Assembly (NCBI GenBank): GCA_003508835.1
Contig: PUFA01000066.1
Location: 2,294,001-2,358,000, forward strand
Direction: 5' to 3'
DNA: 64,000 nucleotides
Origin: Eonycteris spelaea
Taxonomy: Eukaryota; Chordata; Mammalia; Chiroptera; Pteropodidae
The notes beneath the pieces are model-generated. The model did not search any database. It worked only from the letters and a program-made list of their open reading frames with translations, and was not told the origin of the DNA. A program made the position numbers and the translations under genes. This document shows positions 10,797 to 22,844 of the stretch, piece by piece; position 1 is the first letter of the stretch; every line of letters starts with the position of its first letter.

Positions 10797-11013
10797 TTTT
10801 CTTTTTTTCTTTTTTCAGATGAGGCAACCCTTGGTTGACCTCACAGGTTGCAAGGACTTTGCCCATTTACCGGGCTACCCCCACTTTTTTTTTTTGCCTG
10901 CAGCACCTGGTCTTCCTAAGTGGTCTCTCATCCAAGTACTAACCAGGCCCGACCCTGCTTAGCTTCTGAGGTGAGACAGGATCAGGCTTGTTCAGAGCGG
11001 CATGGCTGTAGGC
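10797..11013 (-). mobile_element. 5S rRNA-derived SINE, copy 1
   Basis: On the minus strand a head resembling 5S rRNA (about 11013 to 10900, including TTAGTACTTGGATGAGAGAC) is followed by a unique body (GGTCAACCAAGGGTTGCCTC) and an A-rich tail. The internal 5S promoter region is recognisable but mutated. The body is shared with the copy at 26980-27198, so this is a SINE and not a stray 5S pseudogene. 5S-headed SINEs are known in fruit bats (MEG-R families, from memory) and in the springhare. Confidence 0.85.
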
Positions 11014-11289
11014 TTTTTTCATAATCTACCTTGTTTCTAGATTTTGCCTGCCTCCTAATGTGACCACACAATTGCCCCAGAAGGTGGAGCTGGGGTCCCT
11101 TTCAGGACTTGTCTGCAGGAGGTGCTGTGGGTACACATTTCTCCAGCCTGTGGGGAAAAGCCTCCATTCTGAGGCTAGGCTAGGAAGGGGAAAGGCAGCT
11201 GGACATGGGCATTGCAGATGGGTGAGCTTTCTAGACCCCGTAGCAATGAAGCTTGAGAAATTCTAAAACATGCTACGCTATGGATAGCC

Positions 11290-11590
11290 TTGAAGACATT
11301 ATCCTTAAAATAAGCCAGTCACAAAAGGACAAAAAAAATGTATGATTCCACTTACATGAGGTATCTAGAGTTAGTCAAACTCAGAAACAGAAAGTACAAG
11401 GGTGGTTGCCTGGGGCTGGGGAATAAGAAAATGGGGTGTTTAATGGGTATAGAGTTTCAGTTCTGTAAGATAAGAAAGTTCCGGAGATTGGTTGCATAAC
11501 TTAACACTACTGAACTACACGCTTAAAAATGTTAAGATAGTACATTTTATGTAGTGCATATTTTACTGCAACTTAAAAAAAATGTTCAAG
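11290..11590 (+). mobile_element. Old L1 3' fragment
   Basis: Diverged L1M end with atgattccacttacatgagg, ggttgcctggggctggggaa and ttaatgggtatagagtttca blocks. Confidence 0.8.
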
Positions 11591-12849
11591 GGCAGCAATA
11601 AACTCTGGTAATATGGAAGAAGCAGTACCCACTACAACATTAAAAAAAGGTAACTTTCCATGACATACATAGAAGAATTTCACTCAAATAACTAATCTTA
11701 GAGCTGGTCTCTGATTTTTATTGTGAGTTTTTTAGATTTTGATTTTTATGTTTCAGAACATAAAAATAACATGCATATTATAAAAATTATATAATATTTA
11801 GAAACAAAAACAGCTAATACTAAAATACAAAACCACGCTCTCTTCAGATTTTTCAGCTAAGAAAAATTGCAGGAAAAGCCATGGGAACCAGAGTGTTGCT
11901 AGGGAAAAGGGCATCGTGTGTATGAGAATCAGTCCCTGGTATACAAAACTCACATGGCTTGGCATCCTGGGATCATTCACTTCCCAGCTGTGTGACCATT
12001 GGGAAATCATGTAATCTTTTCTTGCCTCAGTTTTCTTAACTGCAAAGTGGAACTCATAAAGATGCTTCACTGGGTAAGTATTAAAAATATCTAGCATGAA
12101 AATTCAATAAAGATGCTCAGTAAAGACCTGTCAAAAGGACAAATGCTAAATGCCCACCAAAGATACTAGCAAAATAAGAGAGGGAATGGAATTGGCAATT
12201 TTATGGCATGCTTACTTAATTTAACTATGGGGAGTTCCCATGGGCATTTTTTTAAAATGCCCCCCTAAGGCTTATTTTTAAAATCTAAAATAAGTGGAAA
12301 AATTGAGTTCTCTCTTCCCTCTGTCCTTTTTAGATCCACTTAAAATAATTGTGGGTTTTCTTCTCCTTTCTTCCGTCCCCCTTTTAAATCATCTTCAATA
12401 CGCTAAATCCCCAATTAAACAAAAACAGTCCTAGGTTGAGAAGTTCCTTTGAGTGAAATTCTTCTAGGTTGCTGATTATTACTGGAAAAGCTGGACAGTT
12501 GGTGGACCTCAACTGAGATTAGAGGAAAGTATTCAGCCTGATATTATTTTTCTAAGCAATAAATTTTATCTGATGCCAAATCCCACATGATGCTAAGCTT
12601 TTAAAAACTCTCTTGATGCAGAAGAAAACATCTTGGGTGAGATTTGCCTAACCCAATGAAGATCAGCCTAAGAAAACCATCCCTATAGGAGCGCTGGATT
12701 ATTTAAATAATTTTTCATCCTGAATCTCTAAATAACAATACCTAATGATCTTGACAGGCCAGGACTACTAGGAATACAGCTTTCTTATGGATAAAAAATG
12801 TAATGTATAATCCCTAACTCACAGTGTTGGTAGGATAAAAGAAAGTGGT

Positions 12850-13050
12850 TTATAATTCTCAAGTCCTGGCTTTGACATTTACTAGCTGGGTGACTTTGGA
12901 CAAGTTACTTAACCTCTCTGTGCATATTTTCTCATGAAAAAATGGGATAATGCTACTTGTACCTACCTCATAGGGTTGTTGTAAGGATTTTATGTAACAG
13001 TATATGTCAACTTCTTAGCGTAACGCCTGGCACATAAACACTTAACAATG
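12850..13050 (+). mobile_element. MIR SINE
   Basis: Good match to the MIR core: ttactagctgggtgactttg, acaagttacttaacctctct, then gttgttgtaaggattttatg and a cctggcaca end. Confidence 0.85.
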
Positions 13051-14489
13051 GTAGTTATTTTTGGTATAAAATGGATTTTGGAGTTCTGAGATCTGGGTGC
13101 GAAAAGTGACCTGCTAGGCAGCTTCCACATCCATTTCCAATGATCCTTGCCTCTTAGTATTCACACCCTCTTACAATTCCCTCCCTTTGAGTGTGACTTG
13201 ATTCTGATGAATAGAATATGACAAAAGTGATGAAATGTCACTTCTGAGATTGAATTACAAAAAGGCAGTGACTTCTAACGAGAAGGAATTTTCCTTGTCT
13301 CTAACTCATGGGGCTGTAATTTCCCAGACTCTCTGGTGGGAGGGAAATTGAGCTAGAAAGTTGACCATGCAGAGAATGTCAGGAACCAGGCTCCACCCTG
13401 AAATTCATCATTTACCAGTGGAGCCAGCTGGACATTTGGCAGGAAATAGTGAAAATAACATTTTCCTGCGTGTCCAAGGATGCCAAATGCATTCTGAGTT
13501 TGGGTGATTAAGAAAAATTCCAGTTTAATCAGGCATCCATCTTTGCTCTCAGATTGTGGCCAGCAACAAGAAGCCATACCAATACCTACTGCCCGCTAAG
13601 TTAGCTCTGTCCTTAAAAATATTATTTAAGATATAAACACATGCAAAGGACAAGAGGAAGCCAGTTGGAGGAAGTAGCTAGATCACTATATTGGACATCA
13701 GGAGATCTGGGTTCAAAGCCCAACTTAAGTTCTGACTCAACCACCTTCATTTACTGGTTTTCTACAGAGTGGCAAGTACTTTTTAGTTATGTGACCTTAA
13801 GCAAGCAACTTTATACCTCTGAGCCTTGTCCAGCTTCTGAAATAAAAAGTCGTGAAAGGTATTTATTTGTGGTAGACACTGCTGGTTCCTACCCAACAAC
13901 TATTTTTCCCTCCTGTGTCCTTTTTGGCAGAGCCTATCCATAGAGGACAATGAAGCCAAACACTCACCTTCCCAGCCTCCTTTGCGCTAAGGCATGCGAC
14001 CTAGTTCTGACCAATGAGATGCAAGGGAAACCTGTGCCCATGACATCTTTTCACATGATTATTAATAATGACATGATTCCATGCAGCTATTAGGGGAGGC
14101 AGGCCACAGACAGGCTCAGAAAATCCAAAGCATGTGTGTTGCTGTAGAGATGAGAACAGTGCTTCTCAGATCTTACTGGAGGGTCTTGTTCAAATGCAGG
14201 TGCTGGTTCCACCCTAGACCTACTGAATTAGAAAGCCTAGGGAAAGGCTCAGGTGACTCTCACACACATGGGAGTCAGCCCTGGCTGCATCTGTGCAACT
14301 TTAAAAATTACTACTAGATAGAAATCGAAATAGTGGTTCCCGCTGCAGGTGGGCTGGAGTATAAACCTTGAGGCAGAGTGAGCAACTTGTTCTAATTTGC
14401 CTAGGACTTTCTCGATTGTAGTACGGAAAGTCCCACGTCAAGGAAAAACCCTTCGGTTCTGGGTAAACTGGGTCATTTGTTATCCTATC

Positions 14490-14640
14490 TTGAAAAGGCA
14501 AGAGGGAACTTTCTGGGGTGCTGGAAATGATCTATGTCATCATCTGGGTGGTGGTTACATGAGTGTACATGTGTGTAAAAAATACCAAGCTATCCATTTA
14601 AGTTAGTATACTTTACCAAATGTGTGTTACTGTGAAAAAA
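14490..14640 (+). mobile_element. L1 3' fragment
   Basis: Short L1M piece with tctgggtggtggttacatga and aagctatccatttaagttag. Confidence 0.65.
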
Positions 14641-14889
14641 AAATACTGCTGTCCAGATCGTATTCCAGATCAACTGAATCAAAATCTCAGTGGAGGGTAC
14701 CAGGCAAGTATTTTAGGAAAATCTTTCTCCAGAGGCTTCTAATGTCTAGCCAGTTTTGAGAACTAATCTGTTCAAATCAGCAGAGATTTTGTTAAAATGA
14801 AGATCTTGGGTGGGGTTTGAGAGTCTGCATTTCCAGCAAGCTGTCAGGGGATTCTGATGCTTTGCCATACTCTTGAGTAGCGAGGGCCA

Positions 14890-15290
14890 AGCTCAATCAA
14901 GATTTATCCTGAGCATTACTAGTAATAGCCAAGATATGGAAGCAGCCTAGATGTCCATCAACAGATGAATGAATAAAGAAGACCTGGTATGTATACTCAA
15001 TGGAATATTATTCAGTGATTAAAAAAAAAAAGAATGAAATCTTACCATTTGTGACACATGAATGGACCTAGAGGGCATTATGCTAAGTGAACTAAATCAG
15101 ACAGAGGCAAATAAATACTGTGTAATCTCATTTATATGTGGAATCTAAAAAAAAAAAAGAAATGAATAAACGTAACAAAACAGAAATAGAGCCATAGTTA
15201 TAGAGAATAAAGAGAATAAGCTGATGGTTGCCACAGGGAACAGGGTGGGGTTTGGGAATAAAAACTAAATTAAAAAATACACACAAAAAT
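14890..15290 (+). mobile_element. Old L1 (end of ORF2 and 3' UTR)
   Basis: Clear L1M signature: agccaagatatggaagcagc, atgtccatcaacagatgaat, atggaatattattcagtgat and tttatatgtggaatctaaaa. Truncated and not coding. Confidence 0.88.
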
Positions 15291-15441
15291 CTCATGTTGC
15301 CAAGCTTATTCTTAACACCAAAAGGTTTAATTCAAGTGATATCTCCAAACCCAGTCAGGAATGAATTTCAACTACTTACATTTCATCGCATAGGTGCTCA
15401 TATAGCAGGTGAGCAGGCATCACCTTCCACTGAATTAGGCA

Positions 15442-15468
15442 TTAAAATAAAAAAATAAAAAAATAAAA
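15442..15468 (+). repeat. AAAAAAT-type short tandem repeat
   Basis: Three to four copies of an A-rich 7-8 nt unit. Confidence 0.7.
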
Positions 15469-16329
15469 AGATTTACTTTCCGGGTCTGGGGGCAGGGCAA
15501 GGCAGCACTGCCCTGAAATATCTTGATGCTGTTATTGAGGAAGGAAGAAGGTTGGGGTGAAATGTGGACTACTTGCAGTGTAGCCAACTCCTGCAGCATT
15601 TAAGGAATCAATGTCTAGGGTGAGATTAGGAAAAACAGAACCACACACATGGGCAACCGCACAAACGCAGCAGCTCAGACAGCTGTTCCCAGCCCCTCGC
15701 ATGCCAAGAGAGGTCCATGTTTGCCTGAGTCTTGGGCCCAGCCAAGTCAAGACCCAGGACCCCAGACTGGGTTCATCTTGCTTGTCCTAAAGACACCCAG
15801 AAGACTCTTCCTCCAGAGAAGCCAAGTCTGGCTTCCAGAGGTGCCCTGTCCTTCTGCCCCAAAGACACTGTGGAAACTAATCCGGGGCTGCCATCTGGTC
15901 TAATCACCCAGGTGGGAAGTTGGCAGGGAGAGCTAAGTCTTGGGCAGAGATTAATGACTGCATTATCTTCCCGGGCAATCATCCCGTGTAGGCCCCAGTC
16001 TGGAATGTAGATACAAGGTGTAAAGAAAGCCCCTGTTCTCAGAGAGCCTAGTTTTCATTGTCTTTGGATGGGAATTTGTCCCCCAGAAACCCTTGGCTCA
16101 AATCCAGGAAGTGTCTTTGTTTAGCAGAATGACCTGGTCTATTTTGGGGCATGGGACAGATCTCTCCAGTGCTAGGCTGAGGCTAGACACCAAAAAAATG
16201 TACTGCTTTTTCTTAAATTCTGAAGTAATATATGCTTATTGTAAACAGTTTAAACTTGAAAGCTATGTGTAGGGTAACTATTATTCATTGTTTAGTGTAT
16301 ATTCTTTCAAACATGTGTCTTTTTTCATT

Positions 16330-17215
16330 CTTTGTTTTTGTCTTTTATTTTTTTCCAACTTTATTGAGGTATAATTGAAGTATGCTATATAGCACATATT
16401 TAGAGTGTGTAATTTGATTAATTTTGACATGTATACACTCATGAAGCCTTCACCATAATTAAGATAGTGAACAGACCCATCACTCCCCAAATCCATCATC
16501 CATCTTTGTGGCCCTTTTGCAATTCTCCCTCCCTTACTACTTCTCTCCCTGCATCCTTCCCTCCCTCCCTCCACCACTAACCTACTTCTGTCACTATACA
16601 TCAGTTTTTATTTTCACAATATATATAAACAGAATTCTACAGTACGTACTCACTTTTAGGGTGGTGGGGGCTGGCTTCTTTGACGCAGCATAATGGGTTG
16701 AGACCCCATCCTTGTCACAGGCATTGATAATTGTTCCTTTTTATTGCTGAGTACCCCTTTGTTGCTATACCACAATTTGTTTATCCACTCGTCTATTGAT
16801 GGACTATTGAGGTTTACAGTTTTGTGGGGTTTTTTGGTGGGGGGGGAGGTACAGTTTTTGGTGATTGCAAATAAAGCTGCTCTGAACATTTGTGTCCAAG
16901 TCTCTATGTGGACAAATGTTTTAGTATCTCCTGGGTTAATGCCTGCATTGTGTCGTGTGGTAGGTACATATTTAACTTTTGAAGAAACTACCAAACTGTT
17001 TTCTAAAGTGGTTTACCACATCTTGCATCTTCCAGCGGCGTATGAGAGCAGCTCCACGTGCCCCACATTCTTGCCAGCACTTATAGTCAGCCTTTCTAAT
17101 TTTAGACATTCTAATGGATGTGGAATGGTACCTCACTGTGATTTCCACTTGTATTTTTCTAGTGACTAATGGTACCGAGCATCCTTTTAGGTGCAATTAT
17201 GAGCTGTTCCCATAT
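16330..17215 (-). mobile_element. Antisense old L1 fragment
   Basis: L1M read in reverse: ccaactttattgaggtataa at the 3' UTR end, then ttgctgagtacccctttgtt and aataaagctgctctgaacat from the ORF2 end. Confidence 0.85.
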
Positions 17216-18116
17216 AGTCTTTAGTGAAGTGTCTGGGAGCAGGGGTAGAAGGTGTTTTTAGAGATGCTGACACTGAGGACCCTAGCGTCCAAGCAGAGAC
17301 GTGGATAGGCATCTGGAGAGTGGATGTAGCTGACAAATCCAGGACTTGTCAGTTTAGAGTCAGTTTAGAGTCATGAGACAAGTTGAGATCCCTAAGGTGG
17401 AGGGAGAGTATAGACAGAGAAGAGACCCAGACCTATGTTTTGGGGCGCTTGAATAACTGGCCGGCGAGTCCCCAGTTTGTCTAGCCATCTCATTTGGGGC
17501 AGTAGATGAATGAAGAAGCCACTTTGGACATCCACAATGAAGACTTGAGATGACTTCAGCCTCAGCTGCTTTCCACTGCAACTGCATGAGAGACACCCAA
17601 GCAAGAACCACCCGCTGAGCCCAGTCAACCCATAGGACTACGAACGAGAATGATAAATGTTGTTTAAATCTCTTCGTTATGAGGTGGTTTATTATGCAGC
17701 AATAGATAACAGATAGAGACACGAACGGTTAAGAAAGACTGACCAGCTCCCCTGCTCCCACCTAGAGCACAGCACCCTGCACCCAGACCCATGGAGACAG
17801 GGACACCCAACCTCATCCGGACAGCATCTGCATTCTGATGGGTCCCCTCTTCCTGCTCAGAAGAGAATAGGCTTCTCTTTGTGCCCACAGTTGTGGCATC
17901 TGCCAAGAGTTCCACAGTCTCCAGGGCCCTTACAAAAGGACAGCAAGGGAGATTTTTCTGGGAACTGGGTCACAGTGACTTGGAGGCTTCAAACTGAAAT
18001 AACAGAGAGAAGCCAGATAAAGGAAACTATGAGAGGCTGCTGGGCCTGTCATGGGGACAGTTCAACGACATGCCATGGTTAGGAGTGGCTGCCTGCCCTC
18101 CCTTAACCCTTAAGCC

Positions 18117-18202
18117 CTTCTCTTTCTTTCTTTCTTTCTTTCTTTCTTCTTTCTTTCTTTCTTTCTTTCTTTCTTTTCTTTCTTTCTTTCTTTCTTTCTT
18201 TC

Positions 18203-18269
<67 letters not shown>

Positions 18270-18281
18270 CTTTTCTCCTTC
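18117..18281. repeat. (TTTC)n microsatellite
   Basis: About 165 bp of TTTC repeats with a few interruptions. It creates long but meaningless open frames (Phe/Leu/Ser on plus, Lys/Glu/Arg on minus). Confidence 0.98.
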
Positions 18282-18429
18282 TTGGCAGTTTAAAACATTG
18301 GTAAATCAATTACATATGTATATACCTATATACACAAATATATCCCCTCTGTCTTTCTACCTTTCCTTCTTTTATTTATGAAAAATATCATTGGCTTTCC
18401 ATTTATATAGTGATGAGTTTTGTTTTCTT

Positions 18430-19690
18430 TTAAAATAGGTGTTACTTTTTAGAGCAGTTTTAGATTCACAGTAAAATTGAGAAGAAGCACAGAGAGTTCC
18501 CATATATCCCCTACCCCGCATCAACTTCCCTCCACCAGAGGGAGACGTCTGTCACAACAGATGAACCTACATTGACACATCATTAAGTCCACAGTTTACA
18601 TTCGCGTTCACTTTTGGTGGTGTACGTTCTATGGGTCTGGGTGAATGTATAATGACATGTATATCCATCATTAAAATATCACACAGAGTATTTTCACTGC
18701 CTTAAAAATCCTGTGCTCCATCTATTCATCCCTTCTTTTCTCTTAACCCCTGGCAAGCACGGATCTTTTCACTGTCTCCATGGTCTTTTCCAGAATGTCT
18801 TGTAGTTGGAATTATATGGTATATAGCCTTTTCAGATTGGCTCCTTGAACTTCGTAATATGCATTTAAGAGTCTTCCATGTGTTTTCATGGCTTGATAGC
18901 TCATTTATTTTTATTTTTATTTTATTTTACGTTTTCGGTAGAAAGGTTTCTTTCTTTTTAATTGAAGAAATGATTTAAATTTGTTCACCCCCGTCTACCT
19001 CCCCTCTCCCTCCAACTCATTTCCTTTTAGTGCTAAAGTATATTTCATTGTCTGGATGGACCACAGCTTACCTATTCATTTACTGAGGTGTGTCTTGGTT
19101 GCTTCCAAGTTCTGACAATTGTGAAGGAAGCTGCTATAAACATCACGCGCAGGTTTGTGTGTGGACATACGTTTTCGACTCATTTGGGTCAACACTAAGA
19201 AGCATAATCAGCGGGTTCTATTGTAAGAGTGTATTTAGTTTGGTCAGGAACCGCCAACCTGTCTTTCACAGGGGCAGCGCCATCTGGCAGGGCCACCAGC
19301 AAAGCATGAGAGTTCCTGTTGCTCGCCCTCCTCCTCAGCATTTGGTTTGCCTGTGTTCCAGATTTTGGCCGTTCTAATACACATGGAGTATTTCATTGTT
19401 TTACCTTGCCTTTCCCTGATGATATGTGATGTGGAGCATCTCTTCTTATGCTTGTTTACCACCATCCGTATATCTTCTTTGGCAAGGTATCTATTTAGGT
19501 CTTTAGCCCATCGTTTTAAATCACGGTGTTCATTTTCTCGTGGAGTAGTAAGACTTCTTTGTATATTTCGGACGGCAGTCTATTATCCACTATGTCTTTT
19601 CCCAATATTTTCTCCCAGTCGGGGGCTTGTCTTCTCATTCTCTTCAGTGATACGTGTTTGTAACAACAACATTATTTTAATTTTTTTTTA
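18430..19690 (-). mobile_element. Antisense old L1 fragment
   Basis: Reverse L1M pieces: agcagttttagattcacagt, cctggcaagcacggatcttt, tagttggaattatatggtat, and later ttttgctt-type and aggtatctatttaggtcttt blocks from ORF2. Confidence 0.82.
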
Positions 19691-20049
19691 AATGAGTCCT
19701 TTTTAAGAGAAATATTCAGGAAATGACAGTCGAGGCGGTAGGAATCCAACAAAAAGTGAAGGTGTATATAAGGAACTCAGGTTTGGCCAATACAGATGCC
19801 ACACCTGGAGCCTGGTACACAGCCTGACTCCCAGGCGCATTACCTGACAATTATTATGGTTCTTATTACTATTTTAATAATATCGGCATCCCCTGTTAGT
19901 ATTACTGTTATAAGTATGGTATAGTGGCTCTTGCTATTATCGTTATAACCGTATATAACAATTGTTTTCTATTATAATATACTGCTTTAATGAACTTTTG
20001 CATCACCTCTACTTCCCTGGAACCTAGGGGCATTGGGGAACCCCTAGTT

Positions 20050-20057
20050 ATGCAAAT
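20050..20057 (+). promoter_or_regulatory. Octamer (POU) motif upstream of the SBSPON-like locus
   Basis: A perfect ATGCAAAT lies about 140 bp before the ATG of the SBSPON-like exon 1, just outside the CpG island. Its function is not shown. Confidence 0.4.
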
Positions 20058-20089
20058 TTGGAGGGGACGAATGGAGGTGGGTCAGTTCC

Positions 20090-20650
20090 ATGACAGGTAG
20101 GGGAGGGGTCGAGCGGGGAGCCTCCGCCCCGATGCGGGGCGGGTCCCTAGGGTCGGTTCCTGTTGGCGTCGGGTACCGAGCCTGAGCCCTGTGATGGCCA
20201 GGAGCGGAGCGGCGGGGATCCTGCCCCTGGCGCTCGCCTTGGCCGCAGTAGCCACGATGTCCTGGACAGGGCTGTGCCGCGCTGGGCCGCTGCCGCCCGG
20301 GCCGTGACCTGACCTGCGCCGCCCGGGGGCCCCCGCGCTGCTTCTGTGACCAGGCGTGCGGCGCCATGCGGGACTGGTGCGCGGACTACGCGCGGGCCTG
20401 CCCAGGTGAGGCCCCGGGAGCATGCGGTGCGGGCGGGGCGCTACGCGTGGAGGGTGTGGGCGTGAGGCGGGCAGGGAAGGAGGCCGCCCGCAGAGGGGGT
20501 TCTGGGGCTGGAGCCGCGCGCGGGCGAGTGAGGGATGCGGCCGCGCAGGACCCGAGCGAGAAGAGTGAGCGGTGGAGGCGCGCCAGCCGGGCACCGGTGA
20601 CAGACGCAGGACACCTGCAGGAAATGGACGCGTGGGGCGTGGAGGGCTGC
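20090..20650. promoter_or_regulatory. CpG island over exon 1 of the SBSPON-like locus
   Basis: Dense CpG in an otherwise CpG-poor stretch covers the first exon and the start of intron 1. A retained CpG island suggests the promoter was, or is, unmethylated in the germline despite the broken coding sequence. Confidence 0.75.
20194..20405 (+). pseudogene. SBSPON-like exon 1: signal peptide and somatomedin B domain
   Basis: ATG at 20194 opens a good signal peptide (MARSGAAGILPLALALAAVA) whose frame stops at TGA 20305-20307. From 20267 the next frame encodes QGCAALGRCRPGRD, then CFCDQACGAMRDWCADYARA, and ends at a GTGAGG donor (20406). Human SBSPON reads CFCDQAC..DCC.DY.RACP here, so the match is close. 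The two frames are offset by one base between about 20257 and 20267. The family CC after GR is CR, and the DCC is DWC, so two cysteines are lost. About six residues are missing before CFCD. Confidence 0.85.
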
Positions 20651-20674
20651 GAGAGAGTTGAGGTGCTTGGGTTG

Positions 20675-20860
20675 GGGTAGGGTGCCACATATAGCAAAAA
20701 AATATATACCAAGCCCAGATAAACTTGAATTTCAGATAAACAACAAATAATTTTTTTAGTATAAATACTTCCTAAATTTGCATACTTATATTCAAAGTTA
20801 CAGCTTATTTTTCTAAAATTTCAGAATTAACTGGGCGCTCTGTATTTTATCTGGCACCTC
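20675..20860. mobile_element. Palindromic DNA-transposon MITE
   Basis: The left half (ttgaatttcagataaacaac, then aataatttttttagtataaa) is mirrored by the right half (tattttt..aaatttcagaatt..ctgggcgctctgtattttat) as a long imperfect inverted repeat. It sits in intron 1 of the SBSPON-like locus, right after the CpG island. Family not assigned. Confidence 0.7.
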
Positions 20861-21479
20861 TAGCCGGGGGAAGGGCGTGAGGCCTGGAGGCGTGTGAGGG
20901 AGGACTGGGTACACAGGCTACATTGCGGGCAGGGGTTCCCAAGGTAAATGGACAGGGTACTGAGAAGGCCAGGGGATCCGCTGAAGCCTGAAGAGGACTT
21001 GGAGTGGAAGGACGCCTGGAGGGTGTGAGGCCCCGTGTTGGGTGGTCCAGGAGGGGCAGAGGAACTGGGGTGGGTGGGGTGGGGTGGGACCAGGAGCAGG
21101 CGAAAACTTGGGCAGGCAGGGGGAGGCGTCGGGGCCTGATGCCTATGCAGCTCCCTGTGCCAGACGGCGTTAAGCATTCCCTACAAAGACCCCTGCCAAG
21201 AGTGGAACCCGGCGGGTTCTGAAATCAGGGGCTGCTTTTGTTGAGTCACTGGTGGGGAGAACTTTGTCTTTTTTAAATCCCAGGAGTAAGGTTTTCACAC
21301 CCACTGGAGACAGAAATCTAAATTCTGTCCCGTTGGAAAGTGGACATGATCCAACTTTCTTTCGTGGGGGCGGGGAACAGCGATTGGGTGCTTCTACCCT
21401 GTGATATCAGTGGTCCTTCAGGAATTTACATTTAAAAGAGGGGGCAATTTTTAAAAACTCAAAATTAAAGGGATCCAAC

Positions 21480-21690
21480 ATTTATCGATCACTTACCAAC
21501 TTTGGGCTGGGTGTCTCATCAAACTTGATCACTTTCTTACAGCATTCTGGGGTTCTCGCACATAATAAGGTCCCCATTCAGCAGATGAGAAAAGCGGGGC
21601 TCAGAGAAGAGAGGGCTTTGGCCCGCCAAGGTCATCCAGCAGGTTTTGGACCAGGTCTGAGTCATGTCTTCTAGTGCCTTGCTGCTTCCG
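21480..21690 (-). mobile_element. MIR/L2-type remnant
   Basis: Reverse MIR-like sequence: ccattcagcagatgagaaaa, gcggggctcagagaagagag and an aaggtcatccagcaggt block. Confidence 0.6.
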
Positions 21691-22139
21691 ACGAGTTTGA
21701 ATGGCTAATGGTGGACATTCGGGTATCAGGAAGAGGAAAAAGTAATCGGGGCTGTGGTGTCTTCCCAAATCACAGCAAATGAGACTCCCCCAGGATAAAT
21801 GTGTGCAAGGACCATCTTGGGAACACTTTTGTGCTCACCTGTTTTGGGTGCAGAGAGCGCAGGTAGCCGTGAAAGAAATAAACAATTTCAGTCAGAGCAA
21901 AACGAGGCTTGGAAATGGTGGGTGAAGATGCGGTGGAGGCAGGGAGAGGGTGAGGATGGAGTGACTGGTAAGGCCTGAAAGGACAGACACCTTACTTCAC
22001 ATTTTTCAAGTTCGTTACTGAACGCTTCCATACATAAAGAGTATTTCATACTCTTTAATTCTCACTTCGACTCTGTGAGGATCGACGTCCCCATTTATAC
22101 TCTTACGTATTCGTTGTACTAGTCAGTACTCTTAGAGTT

Positions 22140-22620
22140 GTGGCACAACTAGTATTGACTTTAACAAGGAAATTCATTGACTCAGGCAACTGGAAAACAA
22201 TCTATGGATTCTAGTTTCAGGCATGGCTGGATCCAGGGTCTCCAAGGATGATATCATCAGGACTCTATTTCTTTCCACCTTCTCATCTTTCCTTGTGTTA
22301 GCTTCATTCTCAAGCACACTGTCACCAAACAGTGGCAAAGATAGTACCCAGTAGCTCCAAACTGGTGTCCTCAATAGAAGGAGAGCACCCTTTTCCCATT
22401 TCTTCCAAATCCTAGGGATGGTTATCATAGGCCCAGTTGGGGTTACATGCACATCCATGATCACTGAGCCTAGGAGAAGGAATATGTCAATTAGCCCTGT
22501 CTGAGTTACGTGCCCCATTCCAGGAATGAGAGGGTGAGCTCAGCTCTGTCTGAACCACATGGGCTGAGAGTGGGGAGGGTTGGTTCCTCAAAGGAAAACG
22601 GAGGCAGTATTACCAGAGGA
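22140..22620 (+). repeat. Dispersed repeat family X, copy 1
   Basis: Shares ordered blocks with copies at 26.6, 30.3 and 37.8 kb: catggctggatccaggg, ttagcttcattctcaagc, and gaaccacatgggctgagagt followed by ggaaaac. Family not named here; probably an old interspersed element. Confidence 0.75.
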
Positions 22621-22820
22621 GAGAGGTAAGGAAGCTGGGAGGGTAGAAATGACGGCTGCCCACCACTGAGCTGTGGAAGACCATGCATTTCAGGGAACTC
22701 AAAGTAAAAGGCTGCTGAGACGTTAAATAGGAGGAGGGCAGAGTGAGTGACTGAGGGTGTGTTGCAGGGACACTTCCATTTTTAGCCACTAGGCTCGGAA
22801 GGTCTCTCTGTTCCACTATC

Positions 22821-22844
22821 AAAAAAAAAAAAAAAAAAAAAAAA
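22821..22844. repeat. Poly(A) tract
   Basis: An uninterrupted run of 24 A. It may be the tail of a lost retrotransposon or a simple repeat. Confidence 0.95.

Larger units (their letters stand above)
9680..20040. other. Intergenic, repeat-filled
   Basis: I see no convincing exon here. The stretch is mostly MIR and L1 fragments, one 5S-derived SINE and one TTTC microsatellite, listed separately. Short open frames here match no protein I recognise. Confidence 0.7.

Noticed and set aside
18070..18381. Phe/Leu/Ser-rich 103-codon open frame
   Set aside because: Produced by the TTTC microsatellite.
20082..20690. 202-codon minus-strand open frame rich in Pro/Arg/Ser
   Set aside because: It lies antisense to the CpG island, where stop codons are rare because of GC content. 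Its composition is low-complexity, and the homologous protein is on the other strand.
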